A stretch of DNA of 8,367 nt, from NCBI GenBank assembly GCA_021778935.1, contig JAJYBQ010000100.1, forward strand, positions 1 through 8,367, in the 5' to 3' direction. Made by a program: the position numbers and the translations under genes. The notes under the pieces were generated by a model. That model did not search any database and was not told where the DNA came from. It saw only the letters and a program-made list of their open reading frames with translations. Each line of letters opens with the position of its first letter. Positions within the stretch are counted from its first letter, which is position 1. Of the stretch, positions 1 through 6,564 are shown piece by piece. The DNA comes from Pseudomonadota bacterium (GTDB lineage: Bacteria; Pseudomonadota; Gammaproteobacteria; Burkholderiales; Burkholderiaceae).

Positions 1-966
1 TTCGGAACCGACCACCTCCTTGATGGTGGTCAGCCACCGGATGCGGATGCCTTCCTCGATCGCCTCATCGGCCTCGAAGGCGCGGGCCGGCATGTGCGCG
101 CGGTCGCGCCGGTAGACGATGAGCGTCTCCTCGGCGCCGAGGCGCTTCGCGGTACGCGCCGCGTCCATGGCCGTGTTGCCGCCGCCGTACACGACGACGC
201 GGCGACCGAGGACCGGAGGTTCGCCGGCTGTGACGTCGTGCAGGAGCGAGACCGCGTCGAGTACGCGCGCGGCATCGCGCGCCGGGATGTCGATGTGCTT
301 GCCGACGCCGGCGCCGATCGCCAGGAACACGGCGTCGAAGCTCCCGGCATCGCGCTCGGCGAGCAGATCTTCGACCCGGTGCCCCGGCACGATCCGGACG
401 CCCATCGTCTCGATCCGCTGGATTTCCCTGCGCAGGTCATTGCGCGGCAACCGGTAGGCCGGGATGCCGAAGTGCATCATGCCGCCGGGCATTCGGCCGG
501 CATCGCGAATTTCCACGTCGTGGCCCAGACGCGCCAGGTGGTACGCGGCGGAGAGCCCGCTAGGGCCGGCGCCGACCACGAGCACGCGCTTCCCCGAAGG
601 TGGCGCAGTCGCGGGAAGCGGCCACCCGGCGCTTGCGGCGAGGTCGCCGAGGAAGCGCTCGACTGCGTGGATCGCGACCGCCCCGTCGACTTCGCGGCGG
701 TTGCAGTTCGTCTCGCAAGGGTGGTAGCAGACCCGTCCGTGCACGGACGGCAGAGGATTGTCCTGAACCAGGGTTTGCCAGGCCTCCTGGTGGCGGCCGG
801 CGCGGGCATGCGCGAGCCAGGCCTGGATGTCTTCTCCCGAGGGGCAGGCTTGATTGCACGGGGGGAGCAGATCGACGTAGACCGGCCGACGTTCCCGTAC
901 GGGCCCGGTTCCCGGTTCGGCGACGAGGTCGATGGGCAGCGTGAAGTCGGATTGCTCTGTGGCCAT
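1..966 (-). CDS. GltD-like NAD(P)H/FAD-dependent oxidoreductase with N-terminal Fe-S domain (partial, C-terminus outside window)
   Basis: Reading the minus strand from the ATG at 966 gives 322 open codons to the window edge. The start is supported by AGAAGG about 8 bases upstream. Residues 30-108 form a dihydropyrimidine-dehydrogenase/GltD-type Fe-S domain: CNQACP (C37, C41), then GRVCYHPCETNCNR (C80, C84, C88) and VERFLGD. A dinucleotide-binding fold follows at 126-155 with GAGPSG (132-137) for FAD, then PGGMMHFGIPAYRLP (160-174). A second fold at 255-287 has GGGNTA (261-266) and YRR (285-287), the usual NADPH-binding pattern. Family members move electrons between NAD(P)H and a partner such as glutamate synthase, a 2-oxoacid:ferredoxin oxidoreductase or DsrAB. 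The partner lies outside the window, so the exact role is unknown. The CxxC that precedes CNxxCP in GltD and dihydropyrimidine dehydrogenase is absent, suggesting a single [4Fe-4S] cluster. Family assignment is firm; the specific enzyme name is not. Confidence 0.9.
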   Translation of the reverse strand, partial: MATEQSDFTLPIDLVAEPGTGPVRERRPVYVDLLPPCNQACPSGEDIQAWLAHARAGRHQEAWQTLVQDNPLPSVHGRVCYHPCETNCNRREVDGAVAIHAVERFLGDLAASAGWPLPATAPPSGKRVLVVGAGPSGLSAAYHLARLGHDVEIRDAGRMPGGMMHFGIPAYRLPRNDLRREIQRIETMGVRIVPGHRVEDLLAERDAGSFDAVFLAIGAGVGKHIDIPARDAARVLDAVSLLHDVTAGEPPVLGRRVVVYGGGNTAMDAARTAKRLGAEETLIVYRRDRAHMPARAFEADEAIEEGIRIRWLTTIKEVVGSE

Positions 967-1215
967 TGCGGATACCTTCTCGGCACTTCACGCCGGAACG
1001 AGACCCCCAGTGTAGTCCGCGTCCGCCGCCGGCGGCTCGCGCCGTGACGTACCAGGATGCCCGGACCTGCGCTTCCATCGCATCGACGATGGCGCGCGCC
1101 TCATCGGCATCGGCCCCTCGCCAAGGCAGCCTGACCGCGGTTCAGCCCGTCAAGACGGTCTTCGCGCCACGCTTACTGATCTCAGGCATTTGGATATGAA
1201 CGTACATGCGACCCC
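967..1215. other. Intergenic gap with a 21-codon mini-ORF and a possible gene remnant
   Basis: No convincing gene fills this 249-bp gap. On the minus strand, ATG at 1207 opens a 21-residue frame (MYVHIQMPEISKRGAKTVLTG, stop TGA 1144-1142) that begins 8 bases after the fic stop codon and is preceded by AAGGGG, a plausible ribosome site. After that stop the same frame continues open with protein-like composition (TAVRLPWRGADADEARAI and onward to about position 1031) before dissolving into the shadow of the next gene. This could be a decayed short gene interrupted by a stop, or chance in GC-rich DNA. No rho-independent terminator was found after fic: CCGTC-AA-GACGG (1147-1158) is an inverted repeat, but its two-base loop and missing T-run argue against one. 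Confidence 0.3.
1002..1036 (-). promoter_or_regulatory. Possible promoter and GC palindrome upstream of the GltD-like gene
   Basis: On the minus strand TACACT (1014-1009) matches four of six bases of a -10 box and is followed by a G-run; transcription would begin near 1002, about 36 bases before the ATG at 966. No good -35 box is visible. Instead a perfect 12-base palindrome, GCCGCCGGCGGC (1025-1036), occupies part of the -35 region. In GC-rich DNA both could arise by chance, so this is only a candidate. Confidence 0.25.
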
Positions 1216-2733
1216 TTATCCCGGACCAGCAAGTTCCGCCAGAAGGTCTGCGAAGGGCCGGATGTCTCGCCCGATGCTCGCCGCTTCGAGGGCGTTCATA
1301 TAACGGGTCCGCTGAGCAAGCGACACCACTGTCCACGGATAGCCACCCGATGCCAGCATCGCATTCATCAAGAAGCGTCCCATCCTTCCATTGCCGTCAA
1401 AGTACGGATGGATGTTCACGAAGAAGAAATGCCCAAGCACGACGCGCACGGACGCTTCGCGTTCTTCGCGCAAGAGATCGAAGAATGCGGGCATCAGCTC
1501 GCGCACGGCCTCGCTGCGCGGCGGCACGTGCATCGACTGGCGGATGAAGACAGGGCCGCTTCGGTAGCCCGCAAGATCGGCAGGTTTCAGGATGCCCGCC
1601 GCTACGCTGGGGCCGAACATTTCCCGGTACCAAGTGCCGTGATCGGTTTGTGTTGCGTCCCCCGCATTCGCCCCTTGCAGAATCCGGCTCAGCGTGTCCT
1701 TGACATTCTGAAAGGCCTGCCAGTAACCGCGCGCGGCGAGTGCGTCCTGATGCTCGCGGTCCGCGCCGTTGTCGGGATTCCAGTTGCCGGACCGCGCACG
1801 CTCAATCAGTTCGGCGCTGACCCGGTAGCCTTCGATCGAGAGCGAGTTATAGGCATCGGTCGCATAGCCATCGTCGACCTGATGTAGGTACGCCGTGACA
1901 TCGGCGGGCAGGCCGGGTGCTGGAGGAAAGCGCTCCAGCACGGCCCCCCGCATTTCGGCCCAGGACATGCGCAGGCGGTTGACTGCCGGTGAAGTCTCCC
2001 GCTGCCCGATGGCAACGGGCGGCCGATCGCTGAAGGGGTCAATTTCGTTGACCGTATAGCCCGCCGCCTTCATGGTGGCGCTGATCGTCTCTGCGATCTG
2101 GTTGCGTCCGATGTTGCGGAAGGCTCCGGCGAGGCGCCCGGCGATGCTGCTGTGGCCGCCATCGAGAAGGCGACCAAGTACGTCGGAGGCGTCGGTGATC
2201 GTGGCAAGCGCAGAGCGCATTTCTACGGGATGGGCCGCGAAGTGTCCGGGCGCACATGCAATCAGCGCCGCGGGAAGGCGCATGACCCGCAGGCCGTCGA
2301 TGAGCTGGATGTCCTGAGGAGGCGGGACTTCGAGGCGAAGGTCGAAGATCGACGTATCGTGCAGCAGGCCAGTCGGCTTGTTGCCTCCGCGTGTGGCCCG
2401 CACCAGAAGCTGGCGCGGGACGTTCCAGTTCCCGGTGTGCAGCGCGATGGAGTGTTCTGCGCCGAGGCACCAGTCTTCTCCGAATCGTTCTGTCAGGTAT
2501 GCAGCGCAGAAAGACCAGAAGGACGCGTACCAGCCCGTGCTTTCCCCCGCAGGGCCGTCGGGCCGGACGGGGATGTACCAGCCCTTCATCACCTCGCGGA
2601 TGAAGCCGTTTTTGAGCAGTCGCTCGCGATGGACGCGTGAGAGGTCGGATGCCCGGATCGCGACAGCCTTGGCATCCTGAAGCGTCTTCAGTGCGTCGAG
2701 CGACTGGGCGAGCTTGTCGGCGGGCGTTGCCAT
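1216..2733 (-). CDS. Fic-family protein with AbiEi-like N-terminal winged-helix/antitoxin-like half
   Basis: This 505-residue protein has two halves. Residues 10-55 (LDALKTLQDAKAVAIRASDL, then RERLLKNGFIREVMKGWYI) look like the AbiEi-type winged helix. Residues 85-235 (AEHSIALHTG, DGLRVMRLPAALI) follow the AbiEi antitoxin-core pattern. From about 255 a Fic domain follows, with SLSIEG (297-302), which fits the class II Fic inhibitory motif [S/T]xxxE[G/N]. The catalytic motif HPYFDGNGRMGR (442-453) is intact: H442, D446, N448, R450 and R453 are present, with Y in place of the usual F. Fic enzymes transfer AMP or other phosphate-containing groups onto target hydroxyls; in class II proteins the inhibitory Glu blocks productive ATP binding. 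The target is unknown. The gene stands alone, without a separate antitoxin gene beside it. The ATG at 2733 has only a weak ribosome site (TAAGAG). The Fic assignment is very secure; the AbiEi likeness is pattern-based inference. Confidence 0.93.
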   Translation of the reverse strand: MATPADKLAQSLDALKTLQDAKAVAIRASDLSRVHRERLLKNGFIREVMKGWYIPVRPDGPAGESTGWYASFWSFCAAYLTERFGEDWCLGAEHSIALHTGNWNVPRQLLVRATRGGNKPTGLLHDTSIFDLRLEVPPPQDIQLIDGLRVMRLPAALIACAPGHFAAHPVEMRSALATITDASDVLGRLLDGGHSSIAGRLAGAFRNIGRNQIAETISATMKAAGYTVNEIDPFSDRPPVAIGQRETSPAVNRLRMSWAEMRGAVLERFPPAPGLPADVTAYLHQVDDGYATDAYNSLSIEGYRVSAELIERARSGNWNPDNGADREHQDALAARGYWQAFQNVKDTLSRILQGANAGDATQTDHGTWYREMFGPSVAAGILKPADLAGYRSGPVFIRQSMHVPPRSEAVRELMPAFFDLLREEREASVRVVLGHFFFVNIHPYFDGNGRMGRFLMNAMLASGGYPWTVVSLAQRTRYMNALEAASIGRDIRPFADLLAELAGPG

Positions 2734-2772
2734 CTCTTAGGTAATCCTGTCTTGCGAAATGTAGGTTTTTGT

Positions 2773-2801
2773 GTTGTACGAGTTCTAGGTTTTGGTGTCA
2801 A
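2773..2801 (-). promoter_or_regulatory. Predicted sigma-70 promoter of the fic gene
   Basis: On the minus strand a perfect -35 hexamer TTGACA (2801-2796) is followed after 17 bases by TACAAC (2778-2773), matching four of six bases of the -10 consensus. Transcription would start near 2766, about 33 bases before the ATG at 2733. The -35 box lies in the third 24-bp repeat and the -10 box in the second, so a protein bound to the array would block this promoter. Confidence 0.65.
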
Positions 2802-2820
2802 GCGGTTTTTAGGTTATTAT
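2792..2820 (+). promoter_or_regulatory. Predicted sigma-70 promoter of prfC, overlapping the fic promoter
   Basis: TATTAT (2815-2820) matches five of six bases of the -10 consensus, and TTGGTG (2792-2797) is a weak -35 box with a 17-base spacer. Transcription would start near 2827, giving a leader of about 65 bases. The -10 box immediately follows the TAGGT core of the fourth repeat, and the fic -35 hexamer lies inside this promoter, so RNA polymerase probably cannot occupy both at once. A short stem CGCTC-ggag-GAGCG (2828-2841) sits at the predicted 5' end of the transcript. Confidence 0.5.
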
Positions 2821-2891
2821 GCAAACACGCTCGGAGGAGCGGCTTGGGGAACACGTGCATAGCGGTTGTACACAGGACAGGAAAGTGACGG

Positions 2892-4502
2892 ATGGCTGGC
2901 GGCTCTATCCCTGATGAAGTCAAGCGGAGAAGGACTTTTGCCATCATTTCCCACCCGGATGCCGGAAAGACCACCCTCACCGAAAAGCTGCTGCTGTTCG
3001 GCGGCGCGATCCAGATGGCGGGCACGGTCAAGGCGCGCAAGACCGGCCGCTTCGCGGTATCCGACTGGATGGCGGTAGAGCAGCAGCGGGGCATCTCGGT
3101 CACCAGTTCGGTGATGCAGTTTGCCTACGGCGGACACGTCATCAACCTCCTCGACACGCCCGGCCATCAGGACTTTTCGGAGGACACCTACCGCGTGCTG
3201 ACCGCGGTGGATGCCGCGCTCATGGTCATCGACGCGAGCAAGGGGGTGGAGGACCAGACCATCCGGCTGCTGGAGGTGTGCCGGCTGCGCAACACGCCGA
3301 TCATCACCTTCATCAACAAGCTCGATCGCGATGCGCGCGACCCCGTCGATCTGCTCGACGAGATCGAGCGCGTGCTCGAGATCCGCTGTGCGCCGATCAC
3401 CTGGCCGGTCGGGATGGGCAAGTCCTTCCGCGGCGTGTTCCACCTCCTGCGCGACCAGATGCACCGCTTTCGGCCGGGAGAGGGGCACCACGACGCTGCG
3501 GTCGAGGCGGTGAACGGCGTCGACGATCCGGCGCTCGATGCCCAATTTCCCATGGAGGTGGGCACGCTGCGCAAGGAAGTGGAACTGGTGCGCGGCGCGA
3601 TGGAGCCCTTCGATCATGCCGACTACCTCGCCGGGCGCCAGAGTCCCGTGTTCTTCGGCTCGGCGATCAACAACTTCGGCGTGCGCGAGCTGCTCGATGC
3701 GGTGGTCGAGTGGGCGCCGCCGCCCGGACCGCGCGATGGCGGCACGCGCCAAGTCGACGCGGGCGAACCGGCGTTCTCCGGGTTCGTCTTCAAGATCCAG
3801 GCGAACATGGATCCGCGCCACCGCGACCGCATCGCGTTCCTGCGCATCTGTTCGGGGCGGCTGACGCCGGATACCCGCGTCACCCAGGTGCGCACCGGGC
3901 GCCAGTTCAAGATTCCGCACCCGCTCACCTTCATGGCCAACGAGCGGACCGCGCTTGCCGAGGCCGTGGCGGGGGACGTGATCGGCATCCACAACCACGG
4001 CCAGTTCCACATCGGCGACACGCTCACGGAAGGCGAACCGCTGGCGTTCCGCGGCATTCCCTACTTTGCGCCGGAACTGTTCATGCGGACGCGGCTGCAG
4101 GATCCGATGCGGGCGAAGCAGCTCAACAACGCGCTCAAGGAACTGGGAGAGGAGGGCGCCATCCAGGTGTTCCTGCAGGCCCATGGCGGCTTGCCCGTGC
4201 TGGGGGCGGTGGGACCGTTGCAGTTCGAGATCGTCAGCCATCGTCTGCAGACCGAATACGGCGTGGCGGTGTCATTCGAGCCCGTTGGTGTCCACGCGGC
4301 CCGTTGGGTGCGTGCGCCCGACCGCAAGAGCCTGCGCGAGTTCGAATCCGCCAATCCTGCCCGGCTGGCGACCGACGTCGACGGCAATCCGGTGTTCCTG
4401 GCCGAGTCCCGCGTCATTCTCCAGCTTGCCGGCGAGCGCTGGCCCAAGATCGAGATGCGCAACACCCGGGAGCACGGCGAGCGGCTTCACGTCGGCGATT
4501 GA
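2892..4502 (+). CDS. prfC: Peptide chain release factor 3 (RF3)
   Basis: RF3 is the translational GTPase that removes RF1 or RF2 from the ribosome after peptide release. The protein has 536 residues against 529 in E. coli RF3 and aligns along its whole length from memory. The G1 P-loop is HPDAGKTT (21-28), switch I is RGISVTSS (66-73), G3 is DTPGH (88-92) and G4 is NKLD (142-145) followed by RD. Other RF3 hallmarks are SDWM (57-60), CAPITWPVG, GFVFKIQANMDPRHRDR, LTFMA, IPYFAPELF and the C-terminal NTREH. An in-frame TGA at 2886-2888 excludes any longer start, and AGGAAAG precedes the ATG at a workable distance. The gene is monocistronic by position: fic diverges from it and dipZ converges on it 64 bp downstream. 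No clear hairpin-plus-T-run terminator is visible in that convergent gap. All GTPase motifs are intact. Confidence 0.98.
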   Translation: MAGGSIPDEVKRRRTFAIISHPDAGKTTLTEKLLLFGGAIQMAGTVKARKTGRFAVSDWMAVEQQRGISVTSSVMQFAYGGHVINLLDTPGHQDFSEDTYRVLTAVDAALMVIDASKGVEDQTIRLLEVCRLRNTPIITFINKLDRDARDPVDLLDEIERVLEIRCAPITWPVGMGKSFRGVFHLLRDQMHRFRPGEGHHDAAVEAVNGVDDPALDAQFPMEVGTLRKEVELVRGAMEPFDHADYLAGRQSPVFFGSAINNFGVRELLDAVVEWAPPPGPRDGGTRQVDAGEPAFSGFVFKIQANMDPRHRDRIAFLRICSGRLTPDTRVTQVRTGRQFKIPHPLTFMANERTALAEAVAGDVIGIHNHGQFHIGDTLTEGEPLAFRGIPYFAPELFMRTRLQDPMRAKQLNNALKELGEEGAIQVFLQAHGGLPVLGAVGPLQFEIVSHRLQTEYGVAVSFEPVGVHAARWVRAPDRKSLREFESANPARLATDVDGNPVFLAESRVILQLAGERWPKIEMRNTREHGERLHVGD

Positions 4503-4566
4503 CCGGCGCCAACGCGTTCCCGTCCTTTATCGCAGGCCCAGGTTTGCGCTTCTCGAAGTTTCCCGC

Positions 4567-6426
4567 TCAGCCGAACGTAAACGCGTAGGCCTGCACCCCC
4601 GGATCGAGGAACTCGATCGAGAACGTGTGGGTCGTCACGGTTCCCGTTTGCCGAATGAGCTGATACAGCCGTTGCTCGGTCACGGTGCCGTACCCGTCCG
4701 GGCCCACGTCGGTGCCGTGCGCGGCGCCGGGCGCGACGCCGTCGATGCGGACGCGAAACCGCACCGGCTTGCCGGTGGCGCCCGGTCCCAGTACGAGATG
4801 CAGGTCGCGCGCGTGAAAACGGTAGACGATCCGCCCTGCGGGTGCGGCGAGCGTCGCGTGCTCCGCGCCGACCTTCCATGCCCCGGACAATCCCCAGTCG
4901 TTGAGGCCGAGCTCGGTCGGCATCGGATACCGGCGCACCACATCGCGCGCTTCGCCGCCCGGGGACGCGAAGTTTTCGGCACGGTCATACCCGATATACG
5001 TTTCCGGCGAGCGCATGTCTCGGTCGTCGGCTGCTGCCTGTATCCCTTGCGCGCGCGGGCCCGCGATTCCCGTTCCGATGTTCTCGGCGTCACGGTGGCC
5101 AGCCTCCGCGAGGAGCGCCTGGATGACTTGTTCCGAATGGGCGTAGTCGCCTTCCCCGAAGTGGTGACCGCGAATGCGCCCTTGCGCATCGATGAAATAG
5201 TGTGCCGGCCAGTATTCGTTGCCGAATGCGCGCCAGATCGCGTAGTCATTGTCGATCGCGACCGGGTAGTCGACGCCGAGCTCCTGCACGGCCCTCTTGA
5301 CGTTGCCGATGTCGCGTTCGAATGCAAACTCGGGCGCATGCACACCGATCACCACCAGGCCAAGATCCTTGTACTTGTGCGCCCAGGCTTCTACATAGGG
5401 CAGTGTGCGCAGGCAATTGATGCAGGAATACGTCCAGAAATCGACGAGTACCACCTTGCCGTGCAAGCCCGCCCGCGTGAGCGGCGGGGAATTCAGCCAC
5501 CGTACCGCGCCGGCGAGGGACGGCAGGGTTCCTTCGATCGGTAGTGACGCCGCATCGATGCCGGCATGTCGCGCACCCGGAATCGCGGCGGTGTCTGCCG
5601 CATCGTTGCCGTCGACCATTGTCAGCGATCGGCTCGCTGCCGGGGGTGCGTCATTGGGCATGTCACCCGCCGAAGAACGCGGGCGAATTGCCGCGGAATG
5701 CCGTGCCAGACCGTCGACGAGGCGCTGTTCCAGTCCGCCCGTCGCAATCGTCGACACCCGGGCGAGCGTCCCGGTATCGAGCCCCAGCGCGATGGCCCCG
5801 ACGCCGCTCAGCATTGCGATGCCCGTGGCCCGGCGGATCCATTCACTTGCACCCAGCGAGCGCTTCATCGCGGCGAACACCTTCCCGCCGATCAGGAGCG
5901 CAACCGCGAGGGGCGTTGCCGCGCCTGCCCCATACGCGGCGAGCAGCAGCGTCGTGCCGAGGCTGGCGCCGCGTAGCGCGGCGCTCGTCAGCACCAGACC
6001 GAGGATCGGACCGGCGCACGGCGCCCACAGAAGACCCGTGGCGACTCCGAGTACGAACGATCCGCCAGGACCGGCAGGATGGTTGCCATCGCGTTGCGCG
6101 ATGCCGGAGAGCCGCATGCCCGCAGCCACGAGTGGGCGGCTCAGGTGTTCGGCGAAGCGCGGCATCAGCAACGTCAGGCCGAACAGCGCGAAGAGTCCCA
6201 TTGCGGCCCAGCGGCCATATTGGTTCGCCTGCACGACCCAGCCGCCGCCCACCGCTGCGAGCGTTGCGACGGCGGCGAACGTCAGCGCCATCCCGGCAAG
6301 AAGAGGAAGGCCGCTGCGCAGGAATGGTTGGTCGGCGCGTGCGAAGACGAATGGAAGTACCGGCAGGATGCACGGACTCAAAATCGTAAGAATGCCGCCG
6401 AGATAGGCAAGAACGACGAGTAGCAT
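4567..6426 (-). CDS. dipZ: DipZ-type thiol-disulfide protein: CcdA-like membrane domain, thioredoxin-like domain, C-terminal beta-rich domain
   Basis: The start at 6426 gives 619 residues. Residues 1-220 are a CcdA/DsbD-like membrane domain of about six hydrophobic segments, with the two conserved cysteines in SPCILP (C19) and APCAGP (C137). A hydrophilic linker (about 240-300) leads to a TlpA/redoxin-type thioredoxin domain: VLVDFWTYSCINCLRTLP with active-site C335 and C338, and a probable cis-proline in YWPAHYFID (P407). Residues 465-619 (DRAENFAS to YAFTFG) match the C-terminal carbohydrate-binding-like domain of Mycobacterium tuberculosis DipZ. By family knowledge the membrane domain takes electrons from cytoplasmic thioredoxin and passes them to the periplasmic thioredoxin domain, supporting cytochrome c maturation or repair of oxidised thiols. 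The exact client is unknown. The gene lies 138 bp downstream of a methyltransferase gene and may have its own promoter. Confidence 0.93.
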   Translation of the reverse strand: MLLVVLAYLGGILTILSPCILPVLPFVFARADQPFLRSGLPLLAGMALTFAAVATLAAVGGGWVVQANQYGRWAAMGLFALFGLTLLMPRFAEHLSRPLVAAGMRLSGIAQRDGNHPAGPGGSFVLGVATGLLWAPCAGPILGLVLTSAALRGASLGTTLLLAAYGAGAATPLAVALLIGGKVFAAMKRSLGASEWIRRATGIAMLSGVGAIALGLDTGTLARVSTIATGGLEQRLVDGLARHSAAIRPRSSAGDMPNDAPPAASRSLTMVDGNDAADTAAIPGARHAGIDAASLPIEGTLPSLAGAVRWLNSPPLTRAGLHGKVVLVDFWTYSCINCLRTLPYVEAWAHKYKDLGLVVIGVHAPEFAFERDIGNVKRAVQELGVDYPVAIDNDYAIWRAFGNEYWPAHYFIDAQGRIRGHHFGEGDYAHSEQVIQALLAEAGHRDAENIGTGIAGPRAQGIQAAADDRDMRSPETYIGYDRAENFASPGGEARDVVRRYPMPTELGLNDWGLSGAWKVGAEHATLAAPAGRIVYRFHARDLHLVLGPGATGKPVRFRVRIDGVAPGAAHGTDVGPDGYGTVTEQRLYQLIRQTGTVTTHTFSIEFLDPGVQAYAFTFG

Positions 6427-6431
6427 GAGAG

Positions 6432-6437
6432 CCTCCC
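6432..6437 (-). promoter_or_regulatory. Ribosome binding site that sets the dipZ start
   Basis: GGGAGG on the minus strand ends five bases before the ATG at 6426. The frame remains open to an ATG at 6489, but that upstream start has no comparable site, would place a hydrophilic 21-residue extension with several His and Arg before the first membrane segment, and would lie inside the spacer of the candidate promoter at 6473-6498. The 6426 start is therefore preferred. Confidence 0.75.
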
Positions 6438-6472
6438 AAGCGGGGCCGCTACGATGCGGGTGATGAGCATAT

Positions 6473-6498
6473 GTCGTGGCGGCGGGCACCGTTCTTAC
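6473..6498 (-). promoter_or_regulatory. Candidate ECF-sigma-type promoter of dipZ
   Basis: On the minus strand GTAAGA (6498-6493) is followed after exactly 16 bases by CGAC (6476-6473). This resembles the GTAA...CGA/CGT architecture of promoters read by several proteobacterial ECF sigma factors that respond to oxidative or metal stress. Transcription would begin about 40 bases upstream of the ATG at 6426. A redox gene is a plausible target. The match is short, and no sigma factor gene is in the window. Confidence 0.3.
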
Positions 6499-6564
6499 AC
6501 CTCCCGTCTTTCGCAGGTCGGTTCGTCCGCTGCGGCATTCGTGGAATGATCGTCAGACGCCTAC

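Larger units (their letters stand above)
2738..2833. repeat. Four direct repeats with exact 24-bp period (putative operator array)
   Basis: TAGGT occurs on the plus strand at 2738, 2762, 2786 and 2810, a constant step of 24 bases. Aligning the four 24-base units gives the consensus TAGGTWWTNNTG: positions 1-5, 8, 11 and 12 are identical in all four copies, and CG at positions 18-19 is kept in the first three. The array begins 5 bases from the fic start codon and ends in the prfC leader. It covers the likely -35 and -10 boxes of both divergent genes. Sequence between the conserved blocks varies, which is more like repeated protein-binding sites than a recent tandem duplication. The obvious candidate ligand is the winged-helix half of the adjacent Fic protein; this is inference. 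Confidence 0.85.

Noticed and set aside
94..1047. Long plus-strand open frame opposite the oxidoreductase gene.
   Set aside because: It is the antisense shadow of the GltD-like gene, which has clear family motifs on the minus strand; the plus-strand product resembles nothing.
2817..4241. 474-codon minus-strand frame and a long plus-strand frame from 3278, both inside prfC.
   Set aside because: Both are out-of-frame shadows of a GC-rich gene with complete RF3 motifs, and their products are His/Arg-rich and without domain signatures.
4503..4566. Possible bidirectional terminator between convergent prfC and dipZ.
   Set aside because: Only tiny self-complementary bits (GGCGCC, CTTCTCGAAG) are present, with loops too small and no T-run on either strand.
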